Source: Sacculina carcini
Lineage: Eukaryota; Arthropoda; Thecostraca; Sacculinidae
Length of the DNA stretch: 64,000 bases
NCBI GenBank assembly: GCA_916048095.2
Contig: OU696578.1
Coordinates: forward strand, 7,373,045-7,437,044
Reading direction: 5' to 3'
The notes below the pieces were generated by a model. The model made no database searches. It saw nothing but the letters and a program-made list of their open reading frames with translations, and had not been told where the DNA came from. This document shows positions 42,605 to 55,677 of this stretch, piece by piece (within the stretch, counting starts at the first letter, position 1; the number at the start of each line of letters is the position of its first letter). Both the position numbers and the translations under genes were made by a program.

Positions 42605-45110
42605 GCACCCCCCAGTCTATTTACAGCCCAAACACCCTAAAATGATGGACATGAGGAATGGAATGATGAAATAAATAAGTGTGACAGTGAACAAAATGAA
42701 TGTGAAAGTCAAGAAGTAAAACTCAATAAATAATTCTACAAGGCAAAAGCCGTAAAAACTCAAAAATGCGGCCCTCAATGACCGCCGATTGCTCCTGTCC
42801 GAGAACATCGTGAATAGTCCGAACGGATCCAAGAAAACATTGACGCGCCTCTGAGAATGATGGGCATTCCACCAGGATGTGCTGCACGGAGAGACGCGCA
42901 TTACATGCGCTGCACGTGGGTTCAGGTTGTCCGAGTAGAAGATGGCGATGCGTGTCGTACGTGTGACCCACACGCAGACGACAGAGCGCCACTTCCTCGG
43001 ACCTCTTCCGGCGACTAAAGCACATCCAATGTCCGATTTCGGGCTTGAAAATGAAGATGAGCGAATAAAAACCAGAGCCAGCAGGATAGCGTGAAGTTCA
43101 GCCGTGTAAATGGAGGCGCTCGGTGGCAGCATGCTCGAGCGGCACGTACCTCCACTTACAAACGCATAACCCACACCACTGGCCGACTTAGACCCATCAT
43201 TGTACACGGCAGTATACCGTCCGTAAGAATGAATTCGCTCCAGTGTGATTGAGCGAAGCACACTGGGCACTGTACGGTGTTTCGGCAGAGCTGCTAGCGA
43301 GACGTCAACCTCGGGTGTGACCAATTTCCAGGGTGACTCCGCCGTGTATTCTTGTCTGAAGACGTCGTTAGCACCCATCCCGCATGACTCCAGCATTGCC
43401 TTTATTTTGCTGCAAAACAGCACAGAACACTGAGGTCCTGGAAGGTGCTGTTGCTCAGGCACATACTGGGAGAATACCACGTCATACGCGGGATTTCATG
43501 GGTGCTTGCCAGCTTGCAAGAATAACGCATGCCCAGCTCTTGACGACGGAGCGCCAGCGGAGCCTCATCAGCCTCAACAAGGAGGCTGACGATTGGCGAC
43601 GTGCGAAACGCGCCGGTGGCAATGCGTATCCCTGCGTGGTGTACGACATTCAAACGGCTTTTTGCTGACTCCGAAGCCAGATCATATACGATGCTTGCGT
43701 AATCGAGACGCGACCTGACTAACGAGCGGTACAGAAGGAGAAGGGACTGTCGATCTGCTCCATACCGCATGCGGGAAACAGTCTTCAGCACATTCAGTGC
43801 ATTTAGACATGTGGTTCTCAGCTGTGAAATATGGTCGGTGTAGGTCAAGCGCGAGTCCAACGTGACCCCTAAAAACCGAACCGTGCGTTGGAATGAGACA
43901 GCACTGCCGTACAATTCCACTTCCATGTCAGGGCAGGCACCTCGACGGCGGCAGAAGTGTACACCGACCGTTTTGGACGTCGAGAAGCGGAAGCCGTTAC
44001 GCGTTCCCCAAGTCTCTCTTTTATTCACCGCCAGCTGCAGTTGACGCTGGACAGCAACAGTGCTGCGGGAAGAACACCATACGGCGAAGTCGTCCACAAA
44101 TAGAGACCGTCCAATCGAGGGAGGCAAATGATTGTCAATGTCGTTGATCATTATGGCAAAAAGGGCCACGCTGAGCACACTACCCTGTGGAAAGCCTTCT
44201 GCCTGATCGAACGGACGAGACAGGGAATTCCCCACACGCACACAGAATGAGCGGTGCAAAAGGATATTGTGTACGAACCTCCCCATGTTGCCTCTGACAC
44301 CACAGCGATGCAGTTTGCGAAGAATTTCATGTCGTCATGTGGTGTCATATGCCTTTTCGATGTCAAAGAATATCGCCCCGACGTGGTGACCTCGCGTGAA
44401 ACTTTCACGTACGCGAGAGTGAATGGTCACCAAGTGGTCTAACGTTGAGCGACCCTGGCGAAATCCGCACTGAGCATCATTGAACAGCCGACCGCGTATC
44501 AGAAACCATACCAGCCGTCTGCAAACCATTTTCTCAAACAGCTTGCAGAGACTGGAGGTCAGCGATATCGGGCGATAGTCAGACGGGTGATCGCCCGATT
44601 TGCCCTGTTTCGTGATGGGTATCACGATGGCCCGTCGCCAGGAGGCTGGAAACTGCCCACCACACCACAGATCATTGAAGACCTGCAGCAGGGTAGACAG
44701 CACATCCGGGGACAGGTGTTTCAGCATGAGGTTGTGAACCTCATCAGGGCCTTCAGCCACATCGCGAAGCGATCGCAAGGCTGTTCTCTAGCTCAGCTAC
44801 AGAAAAATCGCTGTTGATTGGCAGCTGACAGTTGGTGGAGAAATCAACGGGTGATCTCTCGCACTGCTGTTTGATCGCCGCAAAATCAGGGTCGTCTACG
44901 TTTGCACGACAGCGCTCCGCTAAATATCGGCCAATTTCGTCAGCAACATGCTCCGGATTAATCACGTCCACGCCACTGATCTTCAGAGAAGGCAGTGGAC
45001 TGGGACGGTACTTACCAGAGATGCGCTTTATACGGTCCCATATGGTGGATATAGGACAATGCCGACTAATGCTGGACACATAGGACACCCACGAGGCCCG
45101 CTTCGGGCGC
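42605..45110 (-). mobile_element. I-like LINE with RNase H domain, 5'-truncated and frameshifted
   Basis: Pieces in minus-strand order are 45088-44753 (pre-RT linker), 44778-44335 (RT with PISLTSSLCKLFEKM, CGFRQGRSTLDHL and FFDIEKAYDTT), 44286-43402 (FPQGSVLSVALF, catalytic FVDDFAVW, FLGVTLDSRL, RSRLDYASIVYD), and 43480-42720. The last has RNase H motifs (YNDGSKSASGVGYAF, TAELHAI) and the terminal zinc-like CSACNARLSVQHILVECPSF. An RNase H domain after the RT is a feature of the I group. The catalytic box is FVDD instead of YADD. At least three frameshifts are present. Confidence 0.75.
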
Positions 45111-45227
45111 CCGCAAGTCTTGTAAGGTAATACGTACCAACTATAGTCAATGTTTCTCAGTATGCAAAATTAATATCACATTCATTCGTTCAATGATGAT
45201 ACACTAAAAAATGATGTCATGATGTCA

Positions 45228-46735
45228 TGTCATGTCTCCTCGAAACATCACGCACTGGTATGGCCATAAACTCTCATCTACTCTCATTTGTAAATATGCT
45301 GACTGGAGATCAACAATTTTGAGATTATCAGACATTCTTCGCCAATGTCGGAGAGTTTCGGGACAAACTGCAGCGTCAACACCAGAATTGCTCTCTACCG
45401 ATTTGTTGAGCTCACGAAAATCCAATACTGGTCTCACTTTGTCTTTATTTTCGTGAACGACGGCCATCAATGGAATTAGCCCTTTCCTGTCACGTTGATT
45501 CTCACATCTTTTCAACCAGCCTTTCTCAATCCATGAACATATTTCATTTTCCATTCTCGCTGTCACCTGTTCCGATCTAGCGGTATCATAGTAGGCAATC
45601 TGATTCTTAGTCACAGCAGGTTGATTGTTCTTCCAGAACCACTTGACCTCCCATGAAATCCCATCAAATTCAGCAGAAAAATCGATGTCGTTTATCTTAA
45701 TGCGACCTCGTGAATGACTTGCCGGTCTTAATATTTTCTTCTCTCCCCTAGCACAATGTACAACCTTATGAATCCTTGACGTCGTCACCACAGACTCATT
45801 ACTCATCTCTTCTTCAAACACGATTTCCTCATTTCTCCATCTAAATCCCCAGTAGCCCTGACAAAATCCATACCGGCAATCACATCCACACCAGGAATTA
45901 ATCTACCCATAACGGTGCACTCTAGTTCAACGTTCATTCTTCGAATGTCAAAGGAAATTCTTGTGCTTCCTAGAGTAGTCACTATTTTCCCGTCAACGCC
46001 AAATATATCAAATATATCACTCCTGCTCTCACATGATACTTTGGCACAACCCAACACCCAACGACCTTGTGCACCCAGTATCCAATAATACTCGAACTGT
46101 CTTTCTATTTACTGCACCAACAAGTATAGGTAGCCCCTTTATAGATGACTCGGAGGAACTTACGGCGCAGAAACTTCTCCACTCACGTTTCCCGGAGCAT
46201 TGGGACACATCCTGGCCATATGACCTTCTTTCTGACATGACCAGCAACTGATATTCGGTTTCAGCCTGCAGAATTTCATCATGTGTGGCCCACCACATCG
46301 GAAACAGCGCACGGACTGACTCGGGTTCTCTCGTTGTCTGGTTGCTTTACTGCCAGAGGCCCCAGCTGCAGTTGAAGGACCATGTACCTCTGTCATAAGA
46401 CTGCGAGCTCGTTGCAATACATCAGACAATGACAAACATTCAATTCTTGTCATAGCACGCAGCTCACGCGATATAACTGCCGGTAAACCGGTCACAAAGG
46501 CCCTCAACAACAATACGTCTGATTCGATGCCAGCAAGTCATGCAAGACGGCGAAGATCCGTTAAATACACATAGATCGGCTCATCTTTCCATACCCGCAT
46601 TTTCAGCTCTTCATATGCCTGGAAGCTGTTTATGGCAAATGCTGACAACAAAGCCGCCTCGGTCTGTTCACGGTTTCTCTTTTCACACACGACCCACTGC
46701 AGTCACACAAGACCCACTGCAGCTCTGACACTGAA
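45228..46735 (-). pseudogene. Partial second copy of the 25.8-30.1 kb LTR retrotransposon (gag, protease, start of RT)
   Basis: Gag with both zinc knuckles lies at 46513-46160 (minus); earlier gag, partly deleted, reaches 46735. Protease with LLDTGCTRS is at 46298-46029, a joining piece at 46057-45803, and RT up to YLQMRVDESLWPYQ at 45821-45230. It ends abruptly before the catalytic box. Several frame breaks separate the pieces. Amino-acid identity to the intact copy is high (many stretches of more than 15 residues are the same). No LTR is seen. Confidence 0.8.
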
Positions 46736-47257
46736 TAGACACTGCCAGGCCTGCTAGATCAGCGAAATATAAAATGAATCACCAGGCTGATCATATCCAT
46801 TGATCTCATCATCATTATATGAGTCCTGTTCATCATCCATACATAGTCCCATCATTACATCACTATATGAGTCCTGTTCATATGAGTGCCTGTCTAACTT
46901 CGGGTGTAAAACCGCATGGTGTTTGACGTGCGTGGAACCGAACAAGAGCCTTGTCGAATTCCTCACCGACATACGTTAATGCGGCCAGCTCCGCAGCATC
47001 AACTGATATTGTCTCTATGTTGGCCATTCGGTAACGATTTTTGTCCGCGCAAGGTTGCCAATTGTCTCATATCGTATTTGGAGAAAACCACAGGACACTA
47101 CACGTGCTATGGTAGACGGATCAATCGAGAAAAAAGAGGAAACAGTGTTGAGGCAAGGAGGAAATTGGAGGGAAAAAGTACTACTGGGTAATTTGGAGAG
47201 CGACACGATACAGCAGTTTTTTCGCTTGGCTTGTTAACAAATGTTTTGCTTATTCAG
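46736..47257. other. Region upstream of the zinc-finger gene
   Basis: Non-coding. A duplicated ATATGAGTCCTGTTCAT motif occurs at about 46818 and 46863. A pyrimidine-rich TTTTGCTTATTCAG ends at 47257 and could be the acceptor of the first coding exon, in which case an untranslated exon and promoter lie further upstream. Confidence 0.35.
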
Positions 47258-47265
47258 TGACTGAG

Positions 47266-49488
47266 ATGTGCGAGGAGCTTGCATGGCTGGCCGAGTCGTG
47301 CGATGGCGCGTGGGAGACGACGCCTCCACCACCATCACTGACAACAACAAACAACATCACAACACTGTGCTCACAACACCCGCTACCAGCTCAATGCCAC
47401 GCAGACTTTAGCGTCGGTCTAGCTGTAAGTATCACCAGCTCAGCCGCCGACCAGCCGAGCTTGCCAACTCATCAGCTGCCACAGCACCAATTCCGGGAGA
47501 TCAACAACAACGTCGAGGACGATGAAGTAAACGCCTCTGTTTCTAGCTCTCGTGTGTCGCATGACATTGTACACACACCGCCACCTCTCTCTTCATGTGT
47601 ATCGTCAGCAACAACGCTCCAAACAACAGCGCCGGCAGCAGTGGAGGCGGAGATGTCGGTGAATGAGATTGCTCGTGGACCGGTGGTGCTGCTAAGACCC
47701 GCCGCCGCCGGCCGCCGTCGACTGCGCCTGACGGTCAAGCGATGCGGCGCCGGATCGCAACGTCTGGCAGCCGGCGGCGGCGAGGATGACGCGGCGGCTG
47801 ACGAATCTGGCGCATGTGATATCGAGAGTCAGCTGTCGCTGGACACGCGGCTGGCCGTGAGAAACGCGCTACTGCAGTCAGCCGACGCTGCTGAGCGTGA
47901 TGGTCCGACGGTGGAAGGAGATATGGAAGCAGGCAAGTCTGTCAACGCTGTTTTATATTACACAGACCATATTGAATTGTATATTTTACAGAGAGAATAT
48001 AACATGGCACAACCACAGCAAATAACTGAGCACTTGCTTATTTTTGAAGACACATGCGCACACACACATACACGTGTCGAAACTATGCTCTTATTAAGTA
48101 CGGGCCGGTTCAAGTTCACTCGCCTACAGTGGTGCTTAATGTTTTTCAGTGTTGGACAGTCTTCAAATCAGTAGTCAGTTCTCGCACCCGCTAGGTTCTT
48201 GATAGCTATAGGAAAAAAGATACAAGTATAGAAATAATAAAAATGCAAAGGACGTAATAACATTTTTTCTTTTTTATATTCGTTCATACATCTTTAGTTA
48301 TTCCAAGAAAAAGTGTATATGTGTAAGGAAAACAAATATACTTGGTTCAGATTGCATTCATTTGGTCTACACAACACAGGAATCCTCGCACTCATTAAGA
48401 ACCAATATCGTTCGGTAAAGAACCCTGATGCAGCATATACGCGTGTCTGCGTGTCTCATTATGTACGGCTGTAACCACAGGTAGCCTGGCGTGTCACGTG
48501 TGTTGTCGTCGCTTCACACGTCGCCACGACCTCAAGAACCACCTGGGCGTGCACCTGGGCATCATGCAGTGTGTGTGTCATGTGTGCGGCCGCCGCTTCT
48601 CGCACAAGTCCAACTTCTACCGACACTTGCGCACACACACAGGTGTGTTGTCATACGAGTATTGTCTTCCACTCCGAGACGCACAGGAGCTAAGAATATT
48701 GCGCTCCATGTTCCTTTGGTCCTACTTCAGACCCGGCTATCTGTTTCCTAACCAACCTAGCAGAGCCGTAGCAAGGTCGTATGCCTCCGGAGGCAATAAT
48801 TGGGCCCCATTATAAGTAAAACACTATTATAATAAAAGTCCAACTTTGGGAAATTGCAGTTACGAGAAGTCTCCTGGGCACTTACAGTATCTTTATGCGC
48901 TACTTTATGATATATTTCAATATCATGCGTGAGGCAACGATGCCCCCAACACTCGAACCCCTCCCCCCGACCGGGGGATTGTGGGGGCGGTTGATTCGGT
49001 TCTGCACCTAGCCTAACTAACCGTATCTGACATAGAATGAGAAACAGAGCCGTGACTGAAGCGGGAACATACACATGTACTTATCAGCGTAGTTCCCTAT
49101 GCACATACAAGCTCTGTACTTGTTCAAATATTAGCCAGTGTTTTTACTGAGCTATAATTGAACGGAATATGCACTCATAGCGAATGTATCAAGCAAAGTC
49201 GTTATTTTACCATGCGATCAATTTGCTTCGTTTTGTTTGCCATATTATAATATGGCCTACATTTGAACACAGCTCCACTGACTCATACTTACATGTTTGA
49301 ATTTCTGCGTGTGTGTGTGTGTGTGTTTATTGATGTATTCATGTGACAAATAAAGATGTCCTATGCATTATGATAATTATTTTCACCATAATTATTGTGG
49401 ATGGATGTTATCTTTGTTATCTTTATCTTTGTATATATCTTTGTTATCTTTATGTATCTGTATTCCTGTTGATATATGCATCTATGTG

Positions 49489-49566
<78 letters not shown>

Positions 49567-49611
49567 CCTACTATATATAAACGATTGCATCTATGTCTGT
49601 ATATGTTTGTA

Positions 49612-49643
<32 letters not shown>

Positions 49644-52637
49644 GTGAGCGGCCGTATTTGTGTTGTGTGTGTGGTTGTCGCTTCACACAGGCCAACTCAC
49701 TGCGCCTGCATATGCGCGTGCACCGGCCTGTCGTGTCAACTTCAACACAGACAACTACCCCTGCCACTGTCGACCGCCCGCACTCTACACTGTGCGACAC
49801 AGTGTTTGATCGCAACAGTGAACTAGCTCAACACACTAGACTGGCGCATCGGCTAGATAAGGTATGCACAACACACACACATATGAATACATCCAATCGC
49901 TGTAATTTGCACGCAGACACACACACATACAAACACGCATGATTTGTGAGGGTATCATATTCATATTTCCATGGTGTTTAATTCAATGACTGAGTTCTTT
50001 TTTCCAATACTATTGTTCTCTTATGTCTCTGTATGTTGATGATCAAGGTGCATGGGGATTGCAGTCATGTGATTTTGTAATTGCATGGGCATGTGTGTGT
50101 GTGTGTGTGTGTGTGCTTGGGTGAGAGATAGTCGTGTGGTGTCGTATAATGTGAGTTATACACATGTATGTATGTGTGTGCGTATTTGCTGACCTGTTCT
50201 GCGGAGTGTTTGATTAGCATGCGTGTGTGCGCGCGTATATTTATGTGTGCGACTGCGTGTGTGTTTGTACAATATGCCTAGACGAGTTCGGAGTGGCGGG
50301 ACTGAAGCAGCCGGAAGCCTGGTTGGAGAAGGGTGGCAGTGCTAATGTGGGTGTATCGCGGGGTTGTTGTGTTGCTGGTGGTGTTTGGTGTGGCGAGCGC
50401 AGGAGCTGGAGAGTTGAATTGGTGTGGTGTTGTGGCATTTATTTCCCTTGTGTTTTTAACCTGGCATTATACGTTCCCAATTTATGTTGTTGTTTTTCTT
50501 CTTACAACCACATTTATAACGTTCCCGCCTATTTATATACCTTTCACTTTGGTAATTGACTTTAATATAATGTCATATACAAGCAATGTTTATTTTACTC
50601 CACATTATCATACGCATACACTCATTTTCTGTGTGTGTGTGTTCGTTCATTATTTCTTTCAGTTTCAACCTGGTTTAGTTGCTTCTTCATAACTGATTGA
50701 TTTGATTCTGTTTATGTTTATTGATGTTTTTGAATTTGCACAATATGTTTGTCTGTGCATGTGGGTGTATGTTTGTTGTTAGCGTGTCAGTCGGTTTCAC
50801 TGTGACCAATGTGGCGCAATGTTCGAGCGAAAAGCTCAACTGACCCGCCACAAATGTCTCCGACACACAGCCACAAGTTCCGAGTCGACCGCACAGATGG
50901 CGTTGTCGTTATGCGCGGAACGTGACAATGCCGCCGTTGATACTCACACAACCGACGAGCTAGTTGACAAAGGCTCCGTACAGATGCCGCTGCAGTCGCC
51001 GCCGTCCGCCGGCTATAAAATCAGTCGCGTCGACTCGCGCTCTGCCAGTACGGCCGCAGCAGTGACGCAGTGCGGATCGGCCAATGTGTGTGACGTGTGT
51101 GGGCGTCGCTTTGCTCGACGCCAGAACCTGCTGCACCATCGAGCCATGCACAACGCCGAACTGCGGCGGTATTCATGCGCGCAGTGCGGGCTGCGCTTCG
51201 CCTGGAAACAAACCCTGGATCGACACGTGCTCAGTCATTCTCGGTCGCCGGACGCGTTGAGTGTCGAGTGTCCCGTGTGTCATCGCCGCTTCCGCAAACA
51301 CTCGCTATCGGTCTGTGTGTGTGTGTGTGTGTGTGTACGTGTGTCTCTCTGTGTTTGTAAGTGTAATAGTAATGTATTGCCACAACAAACACAAAAAAGC
51401 AGTATTAATTAAGTGCAGTAGCATAGTCTGTCAAGCCTATTTTTGGTTTCTTGACAGACAAATGTGTGCGTTCTTGTATGTGTGTGTGTGCAATGGGCAT
51501 GTTTTGTAGTTTTTAAACTGTTCCTTATTATTATTAGTTACGGGCAAGTCCAGTGGCATGGGGCTAGTGCAAGCGCTATTACCACCATGTGCTGGCTTCG
51601 TGTACTGGAAGCGCCCAAAAGCTATAGATAGTTTGAGAAATGCGATCTTAGCATAATGAACTTATGTGAGCCCATGCACAATTGAAGCAAACCAGTAAAC
51701 TTAACCAGAACAACTATATTTGAACAGCCACGCAATCACATATGTCAGAGAATTCACAAAGGAGTTCAAAAATATTCAATACGTATAGCACATGTACTAT
51801 GTGCACTACATATAATACATTAAACCTGCATTCATTAGGATGAAGTAATGTGTTTAGTGCATGTAAACGCGTAGTATTGTGTTTATTATTATTGTGTTGT
51901 TGTGTGTCGCATAACGTCATGATGCTATTTTAAGCATTTAGTGAGTAGTTTGTGCGATTGCGACGCAGGGACATATTCGGCGCATGCATGTCGGTGGCAA
52001 ACATCACGGCTGCGTGACATGCGGCAAGCTCTTCTTCCAGAAATCCGAGCTGGCGGCTCACGCCAAGTGAGTGTGTATGTGTGCGCGTGTGTAGTGATTT
52101 CAAGAAGCGATTATCAATTCTGCTCTGAAATGCAACAAATATAAATAAAACGGTAGTTGTATGTGATAATTAATGTTTGGTTAGATTTATTTAATGATTT
52201 TTTCATCTGGTCTTCGTTTTTTCAACTATAATTATATGTTCTTGATATTGCTTGTGTTTCGGGGTAAAAATGAGCGACACTCCTGCGATGTGATTTCCTT
52301 TTTTTTCGGTGGTTTTGGTGTGTTGAACAGATGGGTGTATGCATGTGTATTTGTGTGTGATGTTGGGAAAATGCAACCTGCAAATTGAAGCCTGCATTTT
52401 TCCAACGTATAACCAATAAGACCAAGCTAAACACAGTTCTAGATAGTCCATCTAGTCCAATTTTCCTTAACTTGTGTGTGTGTGTGTGTGTGTGTTTGTT
52501 TTTATCGCAGAAGTCACTCGCATGAGAAGCGACATGCGTGCTCGCTGTGCAGCAAGTGTTTCAAACACAGCTTCCACTTGGCGCGCCACGTGAAGTCTGC
52601 ACACAACGTCGATGACAAGACCAATGGTGGCGAGTGA
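47266..52637 (+). CDS. C2H2 zinc-finger protein, six coding exons, about ten fingers
   Basis: Exons: 47266-47932, 48481-48642, 49644-49861, 50783-51310, 51969-52066 and 52511-52637. All splice phases match (1, 1, 0, 0, 2). Exon 1 (MCEELAWLAESCDG..) is low-complexity, Thr/Ser/Pro- and Ala/Arg-rich. Fingers: CHVCCRRF and CHVCGRRF (exon 2), CCVCGCRF joined by a TGERPY linker formed across the splice, a degenerate one with a single Cys (TLCDTVFDRN), CDQCGAMF, CDVCGRRF, CAQCGLRF, CPVCHRRF (completed in exon 5 by GHIRRMH), CVTCGKLFF (completed in exon 6), and CSLCSKCF. It is a likely DNA-binding nuclear regulator. Intron 1 begins GC. The TGA at 52635 overlaps a good donor (GTGAGT at 52634), so the gene may continue. 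Confidence 0.75.
49491..49564. repeat. (AT)n microsatellite in intron 2 of the zinc-finger gene
   Basis: A run of about 74 bp of alternating TA, next to a (GT)n run that forms the acceptor tract of exon 3 (49600-49640). Confidence 0.9.
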
Positions 52638-52796
52638 GTCTTTCACACACACGCACACACACACACACACGTACAAGTACAGATACGCATACACATTTAC
52701 GGTTTGCACTCGTATTTAGATGGGTTTTAACGCACCCTACGCCAAAAAGGACGTGGTAGAAATGTTCAAATTTGTTGTCATAAAATTTTTGTAATT

Positions 52797-54995
52797 CAAA
52801 CAACAACAACAATGTATTTGTATAGCGCTCACATAGAAACAAGCGCGAAAGAGACAACAATGAGAAACAACAGTACACGATATAAAGATGTGGGAAAAGA
52901 AGTAGAAAATTCACAGAAAGGAAAAAATGGAGATAAATAAAATGAAAATAAATAAAAACATAAGTAATTGTAAATTAGAGTCATAGGGAAGCGTAAGGTG
53001 TAAGAGTGCGAGAAGTGGGATCAAAATATTTAGCAAAAAGATATTTACGAAGTGAGGAGGAAAATCTACTAAAGGATGAAGAGGAAGTGATTGAGTAAGG
53101 AAGATCATTGTAGACCCGAGGCGCATAGAAAGAAAAGGATTTTGCGGACAAAGGTGACTCTTTGATAGCGCGAGGACAGGATAAAGGACGATGAACACGA
53201 GAATTAAAGTCATTAGAAGAAACTAGAAGATCAAAAAGATAGGACGGGGAAGAGCTATTGTGCAGAATTTTATATGTGAGACAACACAGCCGAAAATGAA
53301 TCCTAGGAATGATGGGAAGCCAGTGGAATTGGAACAAGAATTGAGAGGTATGGCGGCAAGGTGTAGGATGGAGCACAAAACGACAGGATTGATTAATTAT
53401 TTTTTTATGGATTTTCAGGGATTTGTTGGTAAGAATGAAGTGGAGTGAGCTGCAATAATCAAGACGAGAACGAACAAGAGACTGTATTAATTTAATAGAA
53501 GAAGGCTGGTCTAAACAGGATCGAATAGGGTATAGACTGCGTAAAATCAAACGACAGGTGGGCAGAATAGACAACATTGTTTGAAAAGGACAAGTTGGAA
53601 TCGAAGATAGCACCCAAGTTTCGAACAGAGTAAGATACAGCGATCGGGAGTAATGGAGGATAAATGCGCGGAGGGTGAAGGATAAGAAATTCAGACTTAG
53701 AATTGTTGAGAATGAGGCGACGAGAAGTGGTCCAGGACGTCATATCAGAGATAATATCATTGAGAAGAGTGGCATGAGAGAAAGGACAAGGAATTAGGAG
53801 TTGTATGTCATCGGCATAAATATGGAAAGGAATGTTGTATTTACAAAGGACAGGACAGAAAGAAGACATGTAAAGATTGAACCGAGTAGGACCCAAGATA
53901 GAACATTGAGGGACACCAGAAATAAGAGAAGCAGATTTTGAAACAGTTGAATTGAAGTTTACTGAAAAAGTGCGACCAGAGAGATAGGATTTGAGGAGAG
54001 ACAATGCTGACGAGGATAGACCCAGAGAAGAAAGATCACTGATAAGAATGGCATGATTGACAAGATCAAAGGCTAGAGACATATCGAGAAGAACAAGGAG
54101 AACTGATTGACGATAGGAAAATTGAGATTAGATTTCATGAGTAACTGAAATAAGGACGGATTCGGTAGAGTGACAGGAGCGAAAGCCAGATTGGAAAGGA
54201 TGAAGGACCTGGGAAATAAGGGGAGACAACTGGGAAAAAATCGCTGATTCAAGGAGTTTTGAAGGAAAGCTGAGAAGAGATATAGGACGGTAATTAGGCG
54301 CATTCAGACGGATTTGATGTAGGTTTTTTAGGATAGGATGGACGATGGCATGTTTATCAGATAGGAATTGGCCATGAAAAAATGATGAGTTAATGAGATG
54401 TAATAGATAAGGAACAAGAGAAAATATTGAAGGAGAGATAGCTCTAAAATAATAGGATCAGCCAGAGAGGAGGAAATTTTGAGGGAAGATATCATGGTAA
54501 GAATATCGGAAAGATGTGTTTGCGAGAATGAAGTGAATTGTAGAGACACACAAGTATGTGTAACAGGGATATTGGAAAAGGGGAGTTTAGATTGAACAGT
54601 TAGGACTTTATTAGTGAAATAAGAAGATAATTGAGAGGCAGTTAGATTAGATAATGAGGAGTTAGATCGAGAACCAGTGAGAGAGTTTAGAGTTGTCCAA
54701 AGAGACTTAGGGGATCGGGAGAGCGAAGAGAGACGGGAGAAGTAATTTTGTTTCGCTGCAGACAAGGCCGAGATATAAGAAGAGCGGGAAACGGAGAAGG
54801 AAGACCAATCAGATGGATGAGATGTACGTTTCCAGATTCGTAGAAGTGAACTTTGATGTCTTTTCAATAGACGAAGTCGAGAGTTAAACCAAGGAGGAGA
54901 AGAATTAGTTGTATTGCGACGGATAAGTGAAGGAAACAAAGAGTCACTGATTTTAGATAAAGCAGAAGATAGGTGGGGATAGAAGATGAACTATG
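52797..54995 (-). mobile_element. L2/Rex1-like LINE, copy C (5'-truncated, decayed)
   Basis: Minus-strand pieces run from 54939 (linker, FPSLIRRNTTNSSPPWF) through 54303-54073 to 54082-53492 (SLAFDLVNHAIL, catalytic IYADDIQLL) and 53613-52981 (C-terminus ending SRTLTPYASL). The 3' tail GCGCTATACAAATACATTG plus TTG repeats is at about 52797-52830. Multiple frameshifts are present. It starts after a CA/AT microsatellite at 55000-55040. Confidence 0.75.
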
Positions 54996-55677
54996 AGGAA
55001 GTGAAGCACACACACACATATATAAATTACATATATATCCAGATCACTGTCGCTGCAATGTTCACACGTTGTTCATTGCATGGTTGATGAAGGACTGCTG
55101 ATCACCGACTAAACATATTCTCTAATGCAAATCAGTTGAAAATTGAGCGATTAAAGAAAAAGATATTTTTCACACTGTGTTGTTGACTAGGGTGTAAAAC
55201 GTGCGCCTGTTTGTCTGGTCATATGACGTCCCCCGGGAAAATATAATTATGCTCGTTGACCGAATTCAAAATAAATTAAAATTAAGCAGGTCGGAAATTA
55301 GCGTACCGAACAGAATGATGGCGTTTAGAAATAAATGTCAAACATAATGATGAGAGATGATGTTTTTGTCCCTCATTCCTAACATACCAATAATAATGTC
55401 GATATATTTTACATTATTATTAGTATTGTTATTATCAATGAACAAGGTGAATTAGGAAGAGTGTGAAAGCTATAAATTGCATGATTACAATCCCCATGTA
55501 CCTTCATGTACAATCATCAGGCAATGAGAAAAATGCAGTAACATTAGAAGAACACACCGGGAAAGAAATATATCGAAACGAAATCACAACTGCTCACAAA
55601 CACCCACATTACTTAGTGTTATTGTATCCACCTGTGAATATGCCTTTGTGAAAATATGCGCAAAGGTCAATTCTAAG
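54996..55677. other. Spacer between LINE copies C and D
   Basis: It has a CA/TA microsatellite at 55005-55040 and otherwise AT-rich sequence. A 62-codon open stretch at 55463-55651 has no recognisable domain. Nothing else is seen. Confidence 0.3.
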
